From contig JALMQS010000263.1 of assembly GCA_024734495.1 (NCBI GenBank), positions 146,532 through 210,531 on the forward strand: DNA of 64,000 bases, in the 5' to 3' direction. The position numbers and the translations under genes are program-made. This document shows, one piece after another, positions 52,899 to 62,787 of the stretch (its first letter is position 1; each line of letters starts with the position of its first letter). The DNA is from Forficula auricularia (Eukaryota; Arthropoda; Insecta; Dermaptera; Forficulidae). The notes below the pieces were generated by a model. It worked only from the letters and a program-made list of their open reading frames with translations. It had not been told where the DNA came from and searched no databases.

Positions 52899-53865
52899 AT
52901 GGCCCAAAGAAGATCGTTTGCTCTTCCAGAATTTTCTGATAGCAATGAAGAAGTTTCGGAAATTGAAAATCAAACTAGTGAGGAAAGTGAATATGATTCT
53001 GAGGAAAATTCTAATGGATCTATTCCTGTTCAATATGAAGAAGAAATTACTTTAAAGGACGACAAAATATATTGGAAGCTAGAGCCACCCGAGTGGTGAA
53101 TCGAGACCTGATATCGTATACACCTACTTCCACTTCCACTTTCATTTCCAAGTAGAAGACAATAGATGAAGAGGCATTATCTAATGAATTCCAAAATAAT
53201 TCCACATAATTCCAAAAACGTGTACACCTAATTCCAATCACGGTTCACCCCTCGGTGCCACCTATGCAGTTGGGGCGTTATAAAGAGGCCAACGTCATCA
53301 GAGGAACTCTCGGAGTTACACGATTTGTTTCCAGCCTAATTCATGACATAAAGTCTTCTTTTGAAAATAAATTTCTTATGAAATCAAAAAAAATTATTGA
53401 AATGACAAATATTGAGGGCAAAAGAGTGTATAAAGAAGAATGGAAAGATATAAATATATGTGCTTTTTAAGCATCCATTGGCCTCTTATTACTTGCACGG
53501 GTTTATCGCTCGCATGATGAATCTACAAAGAGTTTTATGGGATCGAGAAACAGGAAGAAATAAACTTATAAAAAGAAGATTATTTTTAGAAGAACTAGCT
53601 AAATCTCTTATAAATGAACATATTAGAAAAAGATCACACATGTCACGAACTGAAGAGACTTTGAATATTGTAAAAAAAAGTTCAAGAAGAATTCCTTATG
53701 GAAGCTTTAACATCACGCGATACGATTGAAAAAAATCGAAAACGAGGAAAATGTACATTTTGTGAAACAAGTAGTGATGTAAAAACAAATATAACTTGTG
53801 AAAAGTGTAAAAGACACCTTTGTAAAAATAATTCAATCAATTTATGTCCTAAATGTAATGACTAA
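52899..53865 (+). pseudogene. piggyBac transposase, internal deletion and MITE insertion
   Basis: Starts MAQRRSFALPEFSDSNEEVS after a TATAAAG box at 52852. The acidic N-terminus leads to IYWKLEPPE, where MITE M2 intrudes. It resumes PPMQLGRYKEANVIRGTLG and SKKIIEMTNIEGKRVYKEEW, then jumps past the whole catalytic domain to HPLASYYLHGFIARMMNLQR and FLEELAKSLINEH. A frameshift near 53700 precedes the C-terminal cysteine-rich domain (KCTFCETSSDV...CEKCKRHLC...CPKC), with stop at 53863. No catalytic Asp region remains. Confidence 0.85.
53100..53252. mobile_element. MITE family M2, copy 2, in the piggyBac ORF
   Basis: TGGTGAATCGAGAC to ACGGTTCACCCCTC, with internal GTATACACCTACTTCC and GTGTACACCTAATTCC. 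Flanks GCCACCC and GCCACCT suggest the duplication. Confidence 0.7.
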
Positions 53866-53949
53866 ATTTATTTAAATTCAATGTATTTACAAATTTATGT
53901 ACTTAATTTTCATGTATTATTTTTGTTCTTTGTGATTTTATTTAATACT

Positions 53950-54420
53950 AGCTTCAAGGCACGCCCCCCCCCCCCACGAACCCCCTCTCAAACCACTACC
54001 CCCGCCCAAACCCTTCGCTTCTACACCACCCGTGACCTCCACCCCCGCACCACACCCCCACCTAACCCCCACACCCACTACGCCCCCCGAACGCCACCCC
54101 GCTCCACCCTACTCCGACTTGCTCCCTCACCCTACCCTCATTCTACCCACAACCCCACCCTATCCCCTATACCTCCGCACCCGCACTATCACTCCACCTC
54201 CACACCAAGTTTTTGCATTTCTAAACTTCTAGTGACCCACAGATTATGTATACAAAATTTGGTTAAGTTTGCTCTAAGGGAAAGAATTTTCATTTTTTGA
54301 CCCCTCCCCCATTTTGGGTGGTTAGTTTTTTGCATTTCTAGCCGTCTAGTGACCCACAGATTATGTAACTAAAATTTGGCGTGATTTTGACCAATGTACA
54401 GACAGAACCTTAATATATAA
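53950..54420. repeat. C-rich tract and family B-like tandem units
   Basis: Starts CTAGCTTCAAGGCACG then 13 C and about 230 bases of CCCAC/CCCCG-rich sequence (G4 potential on the other strand), then two units resembling the 121-base repeat (TTTTTGCATTTCTAAACTTC). Similar C-rich tracts lie in the Helitron-like copies at 21150 and 42884. Confidence 0.6.
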
Positions 54421-54796
54421 TATATATATATATATGATTGTTTTTTTTTACATTTTATAATATAATTCCATGCTGTAATAAATTTATTTTTTAAAAAGAT
54501 AAAATTGTTTTATTTGAACAAATATAAGGAGGGGTCCAAAATGACCCCAAACAGTACATGTGTATAGGTGATCGGAACAGTGCAGCAGGGGTAATCGAGA
54601 ATGGGCGCAGCTACAGATACGTAGCCAATGTTCTTAGTACCTACGATAGCAACAAGTGTTAAACACTAATTAACAAAGGTTAAAAAATATATCATATTAA
54701 AAATGTATTTAATTTAATTGCATTAATCATTTTCGGGTCCAGTAATTAAATTTCATTTTTGGGTATAATAAAACGCTGAAATATTATATAACCTCT

Positions 54797-54885
54797 TATT
54801 TAAAACGAGCTTTTCGTGCGTGCCTTCCGCACGCCCTCCGGGCTGGTGCCCTGGCGGGTGGCGTCCCGGTCCAAAAATTTTATTC
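54797..54885 (-). mobile_element. Helitron-like 3' terminus
   Basis: Minus: CGCCAGGGCACCAGCCCGGA, hairpin GCGTGCGGAAGGCACGC, then AAAAGCTCGTTTTAAATAAG. Same end as 31377-32175. Also inverted relative to the 5' motif CTTATTAAACGAGC, suggesting subterminal inverted repeats in this family. Confidence 0.55.
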
Positions 54886-55008
54886 CTCTTAAAAAACCAC
54901 ACTCCAAATGTATACCTGTAAACTCTCGAAAATACATACTCTCTTAAAAGTTTCGCCTCATTTTCGTTCTGACACAGCTACAGAAATGAGAATCTAGATA
55001 TAAGTCTA

Positions 55009-55277
55009 TAAAATTTATTAAACCAATTATTTTACATTAATTAATGTATACATTGTATTTTTGCTTCGATTCCGGAGATTACTTCTCCACCATCGAGTGT
55101 CCTTATTCATCTTTTAGTCCTTGTTTTTAATAAGAGGAAAAATCTAATTAGATAAAAAAACCTCTTTTTCCGATAATTATTTCAATTCCATTATTCCCCA
55201 ATCAAGTCGATTGGTTAACCCCACCTCCTCTCTCATCCCATCCCTCTCAATCCCCCTTTTCATCGGTCCAATTATTC
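55009..55277 (-). mobile_element. Solo copy of the satellite monomer as a retroposon-like insertion, 18-bp TSD
   Basis: Flanked by AATCTAGATATAAGTCTA at 54991-55008 and 55278-55295. On the minus strand it has a purine-rich head, AATCGACTTGATTGGGGAAT, the TTTTATCTAATTAGATTTTT block, CGATGGTGGAGAAGTAATCT, and ends TTTAATAAATTTTA. This is the same order as one unit of 33143-36774. It has no long poly-A and no obvious pol III boxes. Confidence 0.85.
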
Positions 55278-55584
55278 AATCTAGATATAAGTCTAGGAGT
55301 ATTTCTTATTTCTATAATATACAGCATTGTGATATTTTTGTGTGGAAATATGTAGATTTATTTCAATAAGTGGGATCGTGTGAGGAGGAGAATTATATTA
55401 TATCATTTTTTTTAAATTTGGGATCGATAATCGATATAAGGCTCCAAATATTTAAGAGATCAGGTGTTGTTTGTATGACAGGCTGCTCCAGTATTGCCAT
55501 GAGAAACTCGATCGTGCGCTCTTTCTGTGCGCAAAGAAAAGCAAATTGAATATTTAATTTTTGAGTGGTGAGGGGGGCGGGGAG

Positions 55585-55742
55585 GAGGAATAATTTGTTT
55601 CTTAATTTAAAATCAATTGGAGTGTTTCATTTCAAAATTCGAGTCCAAATTACGATTATATTTCAAATTTGCGGCATATATGCCGACGGCGCTCGGCATT
55701 ACGTCAGCGTTGCGGCAAATTAATCTAGACTAATCTATATAG
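55585..55742. repeat. Second copy of the 1-440 repeat
   Basis: TTTCTTAATTTAAAATCAAT and TCGAGTCCAAATTACGATTA match 1-160; the end AAATTAATCTAGACTAATCT matches about 420. Lies in the intron before the PH exon. Confidence 0.55.
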
Positions 55743-55859
55743 TATGCTTCGAACTAACGAAAAATCGAAAATCACAAAATTTAATTGAGAAAATATGATT
55801 TTTGTGATTCTGGTGTTATTACAAGGTTTTAACAATATTTTGTTTGTTTCTATTTGCAG

Positions 55860-56133
55860 AACGATTATTTGGCAAAGCATGGCGGGAAGAATGGGTGGTG
55901 CTTTACGAGGATTCCACTTTGGCCTGGTACAAAGAAAAAGGCCGTGGGGAACCTGAAGGCAGCCTTGTGGTGAAAGAGGCGCCGGAAATGCTAGCAGTTT
56001 CCGAGTGGACTGCACGAATTCCCGGAAGACCTGATCTTCCCCAGGGATGTCATCTGGTTCAGCTGATGGCTTTTGGGACGAGAAGACGGGACAAAGTTCA
56101 CTGGTTGCTTGCACAATCCGAAGAAGAAGTCAA
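55860..56133 (+). CDS. PH-domain protein exon
   Basis: Acceptor TTTCTATTTGCAG ends at 55859; donor GTAAGT starts at 56134. The 274-base exon enters with two bases of a split codon and leaves with two. The peptide RLFGKAWREEWVVLYEDSTL AWYKEK... has the W..EWVVL...LAWYK pattern of strands 1-3 of a pleckstrin-homology domain, and ends DKVHWLLAQSEEEV, the start of the C-terminal helix. Codon use is GC-rich compared with its surroundings, as for a conserved exon. PH domains bind phosphoinositides or proteins at membranes. I cannot name the gene; other exons are outside or were not recognised. Confidence 0.85.
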
Positions 56134-56284
56134 GTAAGTAACTTATTTTGTCTCAAAGTAGAATAAATAGATTTCATAAAAGCCTCAAGTAGACATAAAA
56201 AGAATCGCCCCCAAACTTTTTAGAGAAAGAGTCACATATGAACATTGAAAAACTATGGTCAGGCCGGATATAACATATTATACG

Positions 56285-57560
56285 GAAATTATCTTATTAT
56301 TAAACGTGCGATTCTTGTATATACCGGGTGAGTTTTTTTGATCTTGAGACAGTCTTATAAGTCAAAAACAGTGCATTATATGATAAAAAAGTTTCAAATA
56401 AAAGTTTATTTACATCAAGAGGGAAACTAAACTACGCTATTGTTTGACGACCTAGAACAAGCTTTCAAGGGTATTTCGAGGTCAAGTCTCCTGTTTTTTA
56501 AATGGAAAGCGATATGTTTCTGTACATATTCATAATCCTCAACAAAAACTGAACAACTTTTAATAGAACTATTTTTTTATATGACATCAAATAATCAAAA
56601 ATACTAGATCAATTATATCTCCAAAAAAATCCTAATAATTATTTTTAACAATTATTTAACTTAATTATCAAATATTTTAATTATTAAATAAATAATTTAA
56701 TAATTTTGCGACACTATTTTGAGACATTCCAGAGTGTATCGCAAGTCTTCTGGATGAATTCCAGTTCCAATTTCGTTATTTTGGCCTTTTAAGTTTTTTC
56801 GTAGCCTTTACATTTCCTGTTTTTTTTTTTTTTAAATAGATTTACAACACGATAAAATGAAGCTCCTGAGGGCAAAATTATTAAATTATTTATTTAATAA
56901 TTAAATATTTGATCATTATTATTTGATAATTAAGTTGAATGATTGTTAAAACTAATTATTAGGATTTTTTTTAGATCTAATTGATTTAAAATGTTTTTTA
57001 TTTGATGTCGAATAAAAAAATTGTTCTAATGAAAGTTGTTCAGTTTTTTTTTCTAGATTAAGAATATATAGCTTTCCATTTAAAAAACAAAACTTGACCT
57101 CGAAATACCTTTGAAAGCTTGTTCTAGATCGACAAACCATAGCGTAGTTTAGTTTCCCCCTGATATAAATAAACTTTTATTTGAAACTTTTTTTCATATA
57201 ATCCACTGAGTTATAAGACTGTCTCAAGATAAATAAAACTCACCCGGTATAAATATTTGGATGAAATTCACGGGTTAGGGGGTTTTTGGGTTGACATTTC
57301 GATCTGTCACGGTCTCATCTTCTTCTAAGTTGTTTTTGATGGGTTTTTTGTTAATTGAAATAATTATTCACAGGTGGTTGTTTGAATAAAAATTTATAAT
57401 TAAATTTTTTTCAATTTTCATTTAATAAAATTAATTGGTTTTTTGTTTTAAATTCCACTAATAGATCATTACTAATATGATTATATATTAGAATTTGCCA
57501 ATTGAATTAATTAAAGGTATTTTATTATAAAATAATTTATTAGAATACTTACCTATCAAT
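56285..57560 (+). mobile_element. Helitron-like remnant split by a long-TIR element
   Basis: TCTTATTATTAAACGTGCGA at the left and TGATGGGTTTTTTGTTAATT at the right are parts of the family at 20550 and 59633, interrupted at 56324-57247. Confidence 0.5.
56324..57247. mobile_element. Long-TIR palindromic element, TATA-flanked
   Basis: Ends CCGGGTGAGTTTT and AAAACTCACCCGG between TATA tetranucleotides. Arms of about 370 bases (56324-56700 with 56880-57247), diverged by several indels. The centre has TTACAACACGATAAAATGAAG, reminiscent of a non-LTR tail. No transposase. Confidence 0.78.
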
Positions 57561-57917
57561 TTCATTCTCAATATTATTTTTAATTGCAATTACATTAAAA
57601 ACTTTGTGGCCAGTGATACGTCTTGATGATGGCCATAGGGGGTCAAAACGTTGGTAAAAATAAAAATATTAAGTTTTATTTCAATTTTATTTAATTTTGG
57701 CTGCATTTAAAAATGGACCTTTTAACCTGAATTTAAAATTAAAAATAATATTAATATATCTCTTTTTTTTCCTTTGGTCTCGGTGGACACCATTTGGCCA
57801 TTATTTGTACTTAATATAGGAGTCACTCATTTAATTTATTCATTCAGAATGTTCAATTAATATAAATAATTTAAGTGAAATTAAGAATTTTACTATTTCT
57901 TTAGTCATTTCATTTTT
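57561..57917. other. AT-rich, with a PLE-like remnant
   Basis: CTTGATGATGGCCATAGGGG and TCAAAACGTTGG near 57623-57652 look like a degraded hammerhead end (CUGAUGA changed to UUGAUGA, GAAA changed to AAAA). Nothing else. Confidence 0.35.
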
Positions 57918-58648
57918 AACCGACTTCAAAAAGGAGGAGGTTCTCTATTCGATTGAATTTTTTTTTTTTTTTTTTTTTTTGTGCCTATGTTACCTCATAT
58001 CTCCGCCAATTGTCAACCGATTTTGAAAATTTTTTTTGCATTGGGTCCAGTCTAGCTTCCGATTGGTCCCATTTTTTTTAGATTTTTTTTTCATAGGTAT
58101 TAGACCTTTTTTATTAGGTTTGTTTAGACCTAACCTCTTTGTTTATGAACCGATTTCGATGGTTCTTTTTTTATCCGAAAGGGGGTGTCTTAGGGATGGT
58201 GTCATATTAATTTGGTCAAGTTCTGATGATATAATCACTATTAATAACATCACTAAAAAGAGAAAAATAAAAATATTTTAAGAAAAAAATAAAAACCGAC
58301 TTCAAAAAATTAAATGCAACAAACATAAAAATACACTAAAAGGTATAAAATAATTATTATCTTATTTAGTTACAACTAAACGACGAAATATTAACACGAA
58401 ATTACTTTTTGAAGTTGGTGCCAAACATATACCTTTTATGAATCGCACTCGACGGATCTTACTTAGTACGTTTGGTGGGTACGCTCGCTTATAGGTATAG
58501 TTTGTTTGGCACCGACTTTAAAAAGTAATTTCGTGTTAATATTTCGTCGTTTAGTTGTAACTAAATAAGATAATAATTATTTTATACCTTTTAGTGTATT
58601 TTTATATTTGTTGCATTTAATTTTTTGAAGTCGGTTTTTATTTTTTTC
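57918..58648 (+). mobile_element. AACCGACTTC element, copy 3
   Basis: AACCGACTTCAAAAAGGAGG at the left; palindromic half 58290-58645 with centre 58416-58512. Near full length and the best reference for copy 2. Confidence 0.75.
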
Positions 58649-58649
58649 T

Positions 58650-59150
58650 TAAAATTTTTCATCATTGATATATATATATATATATAATAAGTGATATAAA
58701 ATGACTTCTACGTTCATTGGAAACGAAATACATCGTGAAATCTCAAAATAAAATTTATCAATTTTATGGTTTGCGTTTATACAATTTAGTACAAGATGGT
58801 AAATATCGCCGATTTTGCCACAGTTAGATAAAGGATTGTCCTTTATTTTCATTTGGAATAGGTGTTTAGGAGTTGTTCTATGTCCGAATCTTAATCGTAT
58901 TAGCACAGGTATAATTTTTTGATTGAGTGTTAAATCATTATACCACGGCTTTTTGGGTATTGTTGGCATAATTTTGTATAAATGTGAGCCTTTGATTTTT
59001 GCTCGATTCTCTCAATTCTTGTTGAAATGTTGGCAATATGTTTCCTCTAATTCTAGAAACAGCATCTGGTTTGGGGATTTCTATTTCGAATATTTCTCCT
59101 ATTTGTATCGCATCCTTTGCTAATTTATCTCTTTTAACTGAATCAAAAAA
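58650..59150 (-). pseudogene. I-group LINE ORF2 C-terminal fragment, frameshifted
   Basis: The minus strand starts in an RNase H-like end (RDKLAKDAIQIGEI), runs through ELRESSKNQRLTFIQNYANN, shifts frame by one near 58950 in an A-run, then PWYNDLTLNQKIIPVLIRLR, FGHRTTPKHLFQMK and a zinc-finger-like NCGKIGDIYHLVLNC with one Cys replaced. This order (RNase H, then LxRLRFGH, then C..C...H...C) is that of I-clade ORF2. The 3' end is a (TA)n tract at 58669-58686. 5' truncated. Confidence 0.7.
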
Positions 59151-59182
59151 ATTACCAAGCATCGCTCAGTCTTCCAGGTACT
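59151..59182 (+). mobile_element. Helitron-like 3' terminus
   Basis: TTACCAAGCATCGCTCAGTC then TTCCAGGTACT; matches the ends at 21309 and 60281. Its 5' part is not adjacent. Confidence 0.45.
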
Positions 59183-59632
59183 GTTAATAATACGCTATAA
59201 TATGGAATTAATATTTAATATAGTGAATATTTGTGAATTAATTCTGTAGTAATTATCCTTTCATGGTGGCTTAAATGCCATAAGCTCTGGAGCATTGTAT
59301 CAAAAACTGGACTCGCCTAGCTCTTACGCAGCTTTCATACTTCTACGCTCAAAATGTTGCCTAAATACAGGTGCACCAACATGATAAATCAAATTCCGAT
59401 TACATTTTGAGAATTTTAATTACAGTTCTTTAATTATACTTGCAAAAAAAGCTCTAAAAGAAAAAATAATTCAAATTCAAGTTCGATTTCGGAAAATAGC
59501 TACAATATTCAATTACTTTTTCACTCGAGATTGTAAAAGTTAAAAGCATTGGATAAAGTAAAAATTTGCCTACATCCAATGGGGTATGTGAACCCGTCCT
59601 CTCTATCTCATAAATTATATATAATTTATATA
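59183..59632. other. No recognised feature except a family A end scrap
   Basis: GCATTGGATAAAGTAAAA at about 59548-59565 is only the terminal 18 bases of family A. The rest is unassigned. Confidence 0.4.
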
Positions 59633-60310
59633 TCTACTCTTATTAAACGAGCAAAAATTGTATATTTATTTGTATATATATTTGTTTGTATATATATTTG
59701 TTTGTTTATATATTTGTATCTTGGTTCTATTTTGAAAACGACTCTACCGATTTTGATGAAATTCACGGGTTAGGGGGTTTTTGGGGTGACAATTCGATCT
59801 GTCACGGTCTCATCTTCGACAAAATTGTTTTTGATGGGTTTTTTCGTAATCAAATTAATTATTCTCAGGTAGACAAATCCCATTCTTAGGGTTTTAAAAA
59901 TAAGTTTCCCTTTTCCTTTTGTGCTCAGGCAGACAATGGGTCGGGTAAATCCTTTATTCTCAAAGGCCTTGAAGAAGTATTGTGTTTGTGGTTTGTTGTT
60001 TTCCCTAAACGTTAGAATTATTAATAAACCTTTTATAATTGTTTTTATAAAGAACCTTATTTATTTAATAGAATAAAAAATAATCAAGAATTTATTTAAA
60101 AATATCTTTCGCATAAGCAGGTCTTAATTTTCTGAAAAAATAACACAGTGGTCGAATACATTATATATATTTGTATTTTTTTTTAATTTGAAACGGCTCT
60201 CAAATAAAAATCGACCTTTTTATCAGAATTTTAAATTAAAAATAATATTAAAATAAAGCTTTTAACTGAAGGAAGAAGTTACCGAGCATCGCTCGGTGCC
60301 TCCAGGTACT
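59633..60310 (+). mobile_element. Helitron-like element, copy 4
   Basis: A|TCTACTCTTATTAAACGAGC to ACCGAGCATCGCTCGGTGCC and TCCAGGTACT; very similar to 20550-21336 but without the G-rich tract. Confidence 0.62.
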
Positions 60311-60339
60311 ATATATATATATATATATATAGGTATGGG

Positions 60340-60508
60340 CGAGGGGTGAACCGCGATTGTAATTAGGTGTACACCGTCTTTGGAATTATGTGGAATTATT
60401 TTGGAATTCATTGGATAATGCCCCTTCATCTATTATTATCTTATACTTAGAAATTAAAGTGGAAGTGGAAGTAGGTGTACACGATATTAGGTAACGGTTC
60501 ACTCCTCG
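60340..60508. mobile_element. MITE family M2, copy 3
   Basis: CGAGGGGTGAACCGCGA to TAACGGTTCACTCCTCG, with GGTGTACACC motifs. Flanks GGTATGGG and CGTAAGGG match 6 of 8. Confidence 0.72.
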
Positions 60509-60612
60509 CGTAAGGGTATAAGTTTATTTACGTCAAATAGACGATAGTCTCATCAATTTCTCTTTATTGTTCCATTACATTTATTTCTTAGTCTACTGAT
60601 TTTTCGGCGGAT

Positions 60613-60667
60613 GGAAAAGTTTCAAGGGCCGAATTTGGCCCGTGGCCCGTAGTTTGGGGACCGCTGG
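60613..60667 (-). mobile_element. hAT-like terminus
   Basis: Minus: CAGCGGTCCCCAAACTACGG followed by GCCACGGGCCAAATTCGGCC, a classic hAT end form. No partner recognised. Confidence 0.5.
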
Positions 60668-60809
60668 GCTACACAAAGAGGTCACACAAGTAGATAGCGA
60701 AATTAGTTTGGAAAAATAACGTCTTCTATTTATATATCATGCAAATATTAAATTAAGTGACATTATCGTATCCTAAAAAATGAATATTTTCAAAATTACA
60801 TTTTCTATA

Positions 60810-61199
60810 TCTATATTAATAAAATATAATGTTCCGTACCTCCGTACGTCAAGCTTGAATCATTTGCCAATAGATGACAGTGCTACTGCTTGAATCATTT
60901 GCTAATAGGATTGAAATCCCTATTTAAAAAAAACTTATCATTCAAACTTACTATTTTTATTTGAAATTTAAAATTTAAAAATAAAAATAAAATCGAGTTT
61001 GGGTGAAAATATTTTTTCTTTCTTTTATGTAAAAAAAAAAAAAAAAAAGGTAACAGTGTTATAATATATTTTGAGTTTTGAAATTTTATAATTTAAATTT
61101 TTTGAGTAGGGGTATTATTATGACACCGAGCCGTAAAGAGACGCCCCCACCCCGCCAGGTGCTAGGTGACGTCGGGCCGAAAGCCCGGTCGTCAGCTAG
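60810..61199 (+). mobile_element. Short Helitron with canonical CTAG end
   Basis: A|TCTATATTAATAAAATATAA at the start; hairpin CGGGCCGAAAGCCCGG then TCGTCAGCTAG|T at the end. 390 bases, no coding. Shares the GAGACGC...GCCAGG preamble with 30140-30199. Confidence 0.8.
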
Positions 61200-61732
61200 T
61201 CATTAAATACACGTCACATATTAAAGTTAATTTTACAAAAAAAAAAAAAAAAAAATTAAAAAGGCCTAAATAAAGATAAAATATACCTTATTTTTTAATG
61301 TCAATAGGGGTACTATCCACTTCGCCCACGTGTTTCTAAAAGTGGGCGATACCGTCATCCACGAGGCAGAAGTAGCCTTGAAAACAATCCGGGCCCGGAT
61401 TATATAAAAATAATTGGCTGATGTAAGCTTCAATAATATTTTTGGGAATCAATATGATAGTAATTATTAATAATAATTGACAACAGATACTTTTATAGAA
61501 AGATTTTTCAAGATTTCCAAGAAACAATAACATATACGCATCTGTGTCTTTTCAAATTGATCACTTTCAAGAGGACTATTATTAATTTGAAATATTTAAA
61601 TTTTATAAATTCAATGGTTTATTTAGTGACATATAAAAATAAATAGAATAATTTTATTTATTTAACATTATTTATTTATTTTAAGAATACTTTATAGCTG
61701 TAGTGTTGTATTAATTTATGAAGGGGTTAAAA
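61200..61732. other. No recognised feature
   Basis: AT-rich spacer; poly-A at about 61237-61254. Confidence 0.35.
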
Positions 61733-61761
61733 TAAAAGGCGTGCAGCTTTTATTTATTAAC

Positions 61762-61809
61762 TCCCGCTAAATGTTTCGGCTATTGGTTTTAGCCATCTTC
61801 AGAGCGGAA
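61762..61809 (-). ncRNA. Hammerhead ribozyme with five-pair stem I
   Basis: Minus: CCGCT before CTGAAGA (61802-61796), stem II GGCT/AGCC, GAAA (61777-61774), then CATTTAGCGG, where AGCGG pairs with CCGCT. The triplet would be UUU, a poor but allowed NUH. Confidence 0.55.
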
Positions 61810-62031
61810 ATTTGTCAATATTTATACACTAGGGTGCAACAAAATCGAGCCACCAATAAAAACTTGATTAAATAGCAAATTATTTTTTTGCAACGAAATT
61901 TTCTCTGGAGAGAGACGGACTGGTAGAAATTTTAATTGAAAGTAATGGAAGGCAGCCCAGAGGTAGTGAGGAAAGAAAAATTAACACATATAAAAAATAA
62001 GGTGTAATTTATTGGAATCCTTCCTCCTTTC

Positions 62032-62083
62032 ATTTCAAACCGACGTTTCGGAGGATTTTTCGCTCCTTCTTCAGGGTTTCAAA
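62032..62083 (-). ncRNA. Hammerhead ribozyme, complete (F3 left)
   Basis: Minus: TTTGAAACC, CTGAAGA (62074-62068), stem II GGAG/CTCC with extra pairs, GAAA (62049-62046), CG loop, GUC ending at 62042, then GGTTTGAAA. Stem I pairs 8 of 9 positions. Minimal stem III, as in PLE ribozymes. Confidence 0.75.
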
Positions 62084-62156
62084 GGGTCAATGAATGAAAC
62101 AAATAAAATGTGGAAAGAAGTCATGTCCACATTTTATTTGTTTCATTCATTGACCC

Positions 62157-62206
62157 TTTGAAACCCTGAAGAAGGAGGAAAAATCCTCCGAAACGTCGGT
62201 TTGAAA
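62157..62206 (+). ncRNA. Hammerhead ribozyme, complete (F3 right)
   Basis: TTTGAAACC, CTGAAGA (62166-62172), stem II GGAGGA/TCCTCC (six pairs, loop AAAA), GAAA (62190-62193), CG, GUC ending at 62197, GGTTTGAAA. Best overall candidate in the window: consensus core, cleavage triplet and eight-pair stem I. Confidence 0.8.
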
Positions 62207-62318
62207 GGAAAGGAGGAAAGATTCCAATAAATTACACCTTATTTTATATGTGTTAATTTTTTCTTTCCTCACTATCTCTGGGCTGCCTTCCATTACTTTC
62301 TAATAGCAAATTATTTTT

Positions 62319-62787
62319 AAAATTTTTACAAATATTCATATAATTTGTTCCATTAACTCTTAAACTAACATATTCAATTAATATTGTTGATCATTTTTGA
62401 ATTTTATATAAAAAAATAAGTGAAATTAAATTAAAAGATACAATTACAAATTATCCTACTTTCTCAATATCACTTTACATTTAAATAAAGTTTTAATAAA
62501 AGATCAAATTCCATTTGAAATATCAATAAAATGAATCATTTTGAATTAAGCATCATTGATAGAATGATAAAATATACAAAATGGATATTTCTGAAGTTCA
62601 AGCAGTTCAAATTCTGTGCGTAATTAATCAAGGCTAAGTCAACGACAAGTGGCAAGTACACTTGCAATAAGCAACAATTTCAATAATGTATGTTTATTTT
62701 TAAAAAAATTAAAAATGATTTACTATTTAATAAAGTTTTTTTTGGTTACTCGATTATTTTGCGCTTCAGTGTATATTTTTTTTTTTT
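62319..62787. other. AT-rich interior of F6
   Basis: No coding or repeat recognised apart from lying between the F6 ends. Confidence 0.35.

Larger units (their letters stand above)
52291..54590 (+). mobile_element. piggyBac element, deletion derivative with nested insertions
   Basis: TTAA at 52287-52290; terminal inverted repeats CCCTGCTGTACTGTT and (minus) CCCTGCTGCACTGTT, with subterminal GGGGTC...GACCCC palindromes at both ends. The right target reads GTAA, one base off TTAA. It holds a SINE, a MITE, a Helitron-like C-rich segment and a deleted transposase. Confidence 0.88.
61888..62301. mobile_element. PLE-like foldback F3 with two intact hammerheads, 17-bp TSD
   Basis: Flanked by AATAGCAAATTATTTTT at 61871-61887 and 62302-62318. 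Near-perfect inverted arms of about 190 bases around ATGTGGAAAGAAGTCATGTC. Each arm holds a hammerhead; ends as in 24449-24687. Confidence 0.88.

Noticed and set aside
57600..57660. Hammerhead ribozyme at the TGATGATGG / CAAAACGTTGG motif
   Set aside because: UUGAUGA and AAAA replace the invariant CUGANGA and GAAA; a relic at best.
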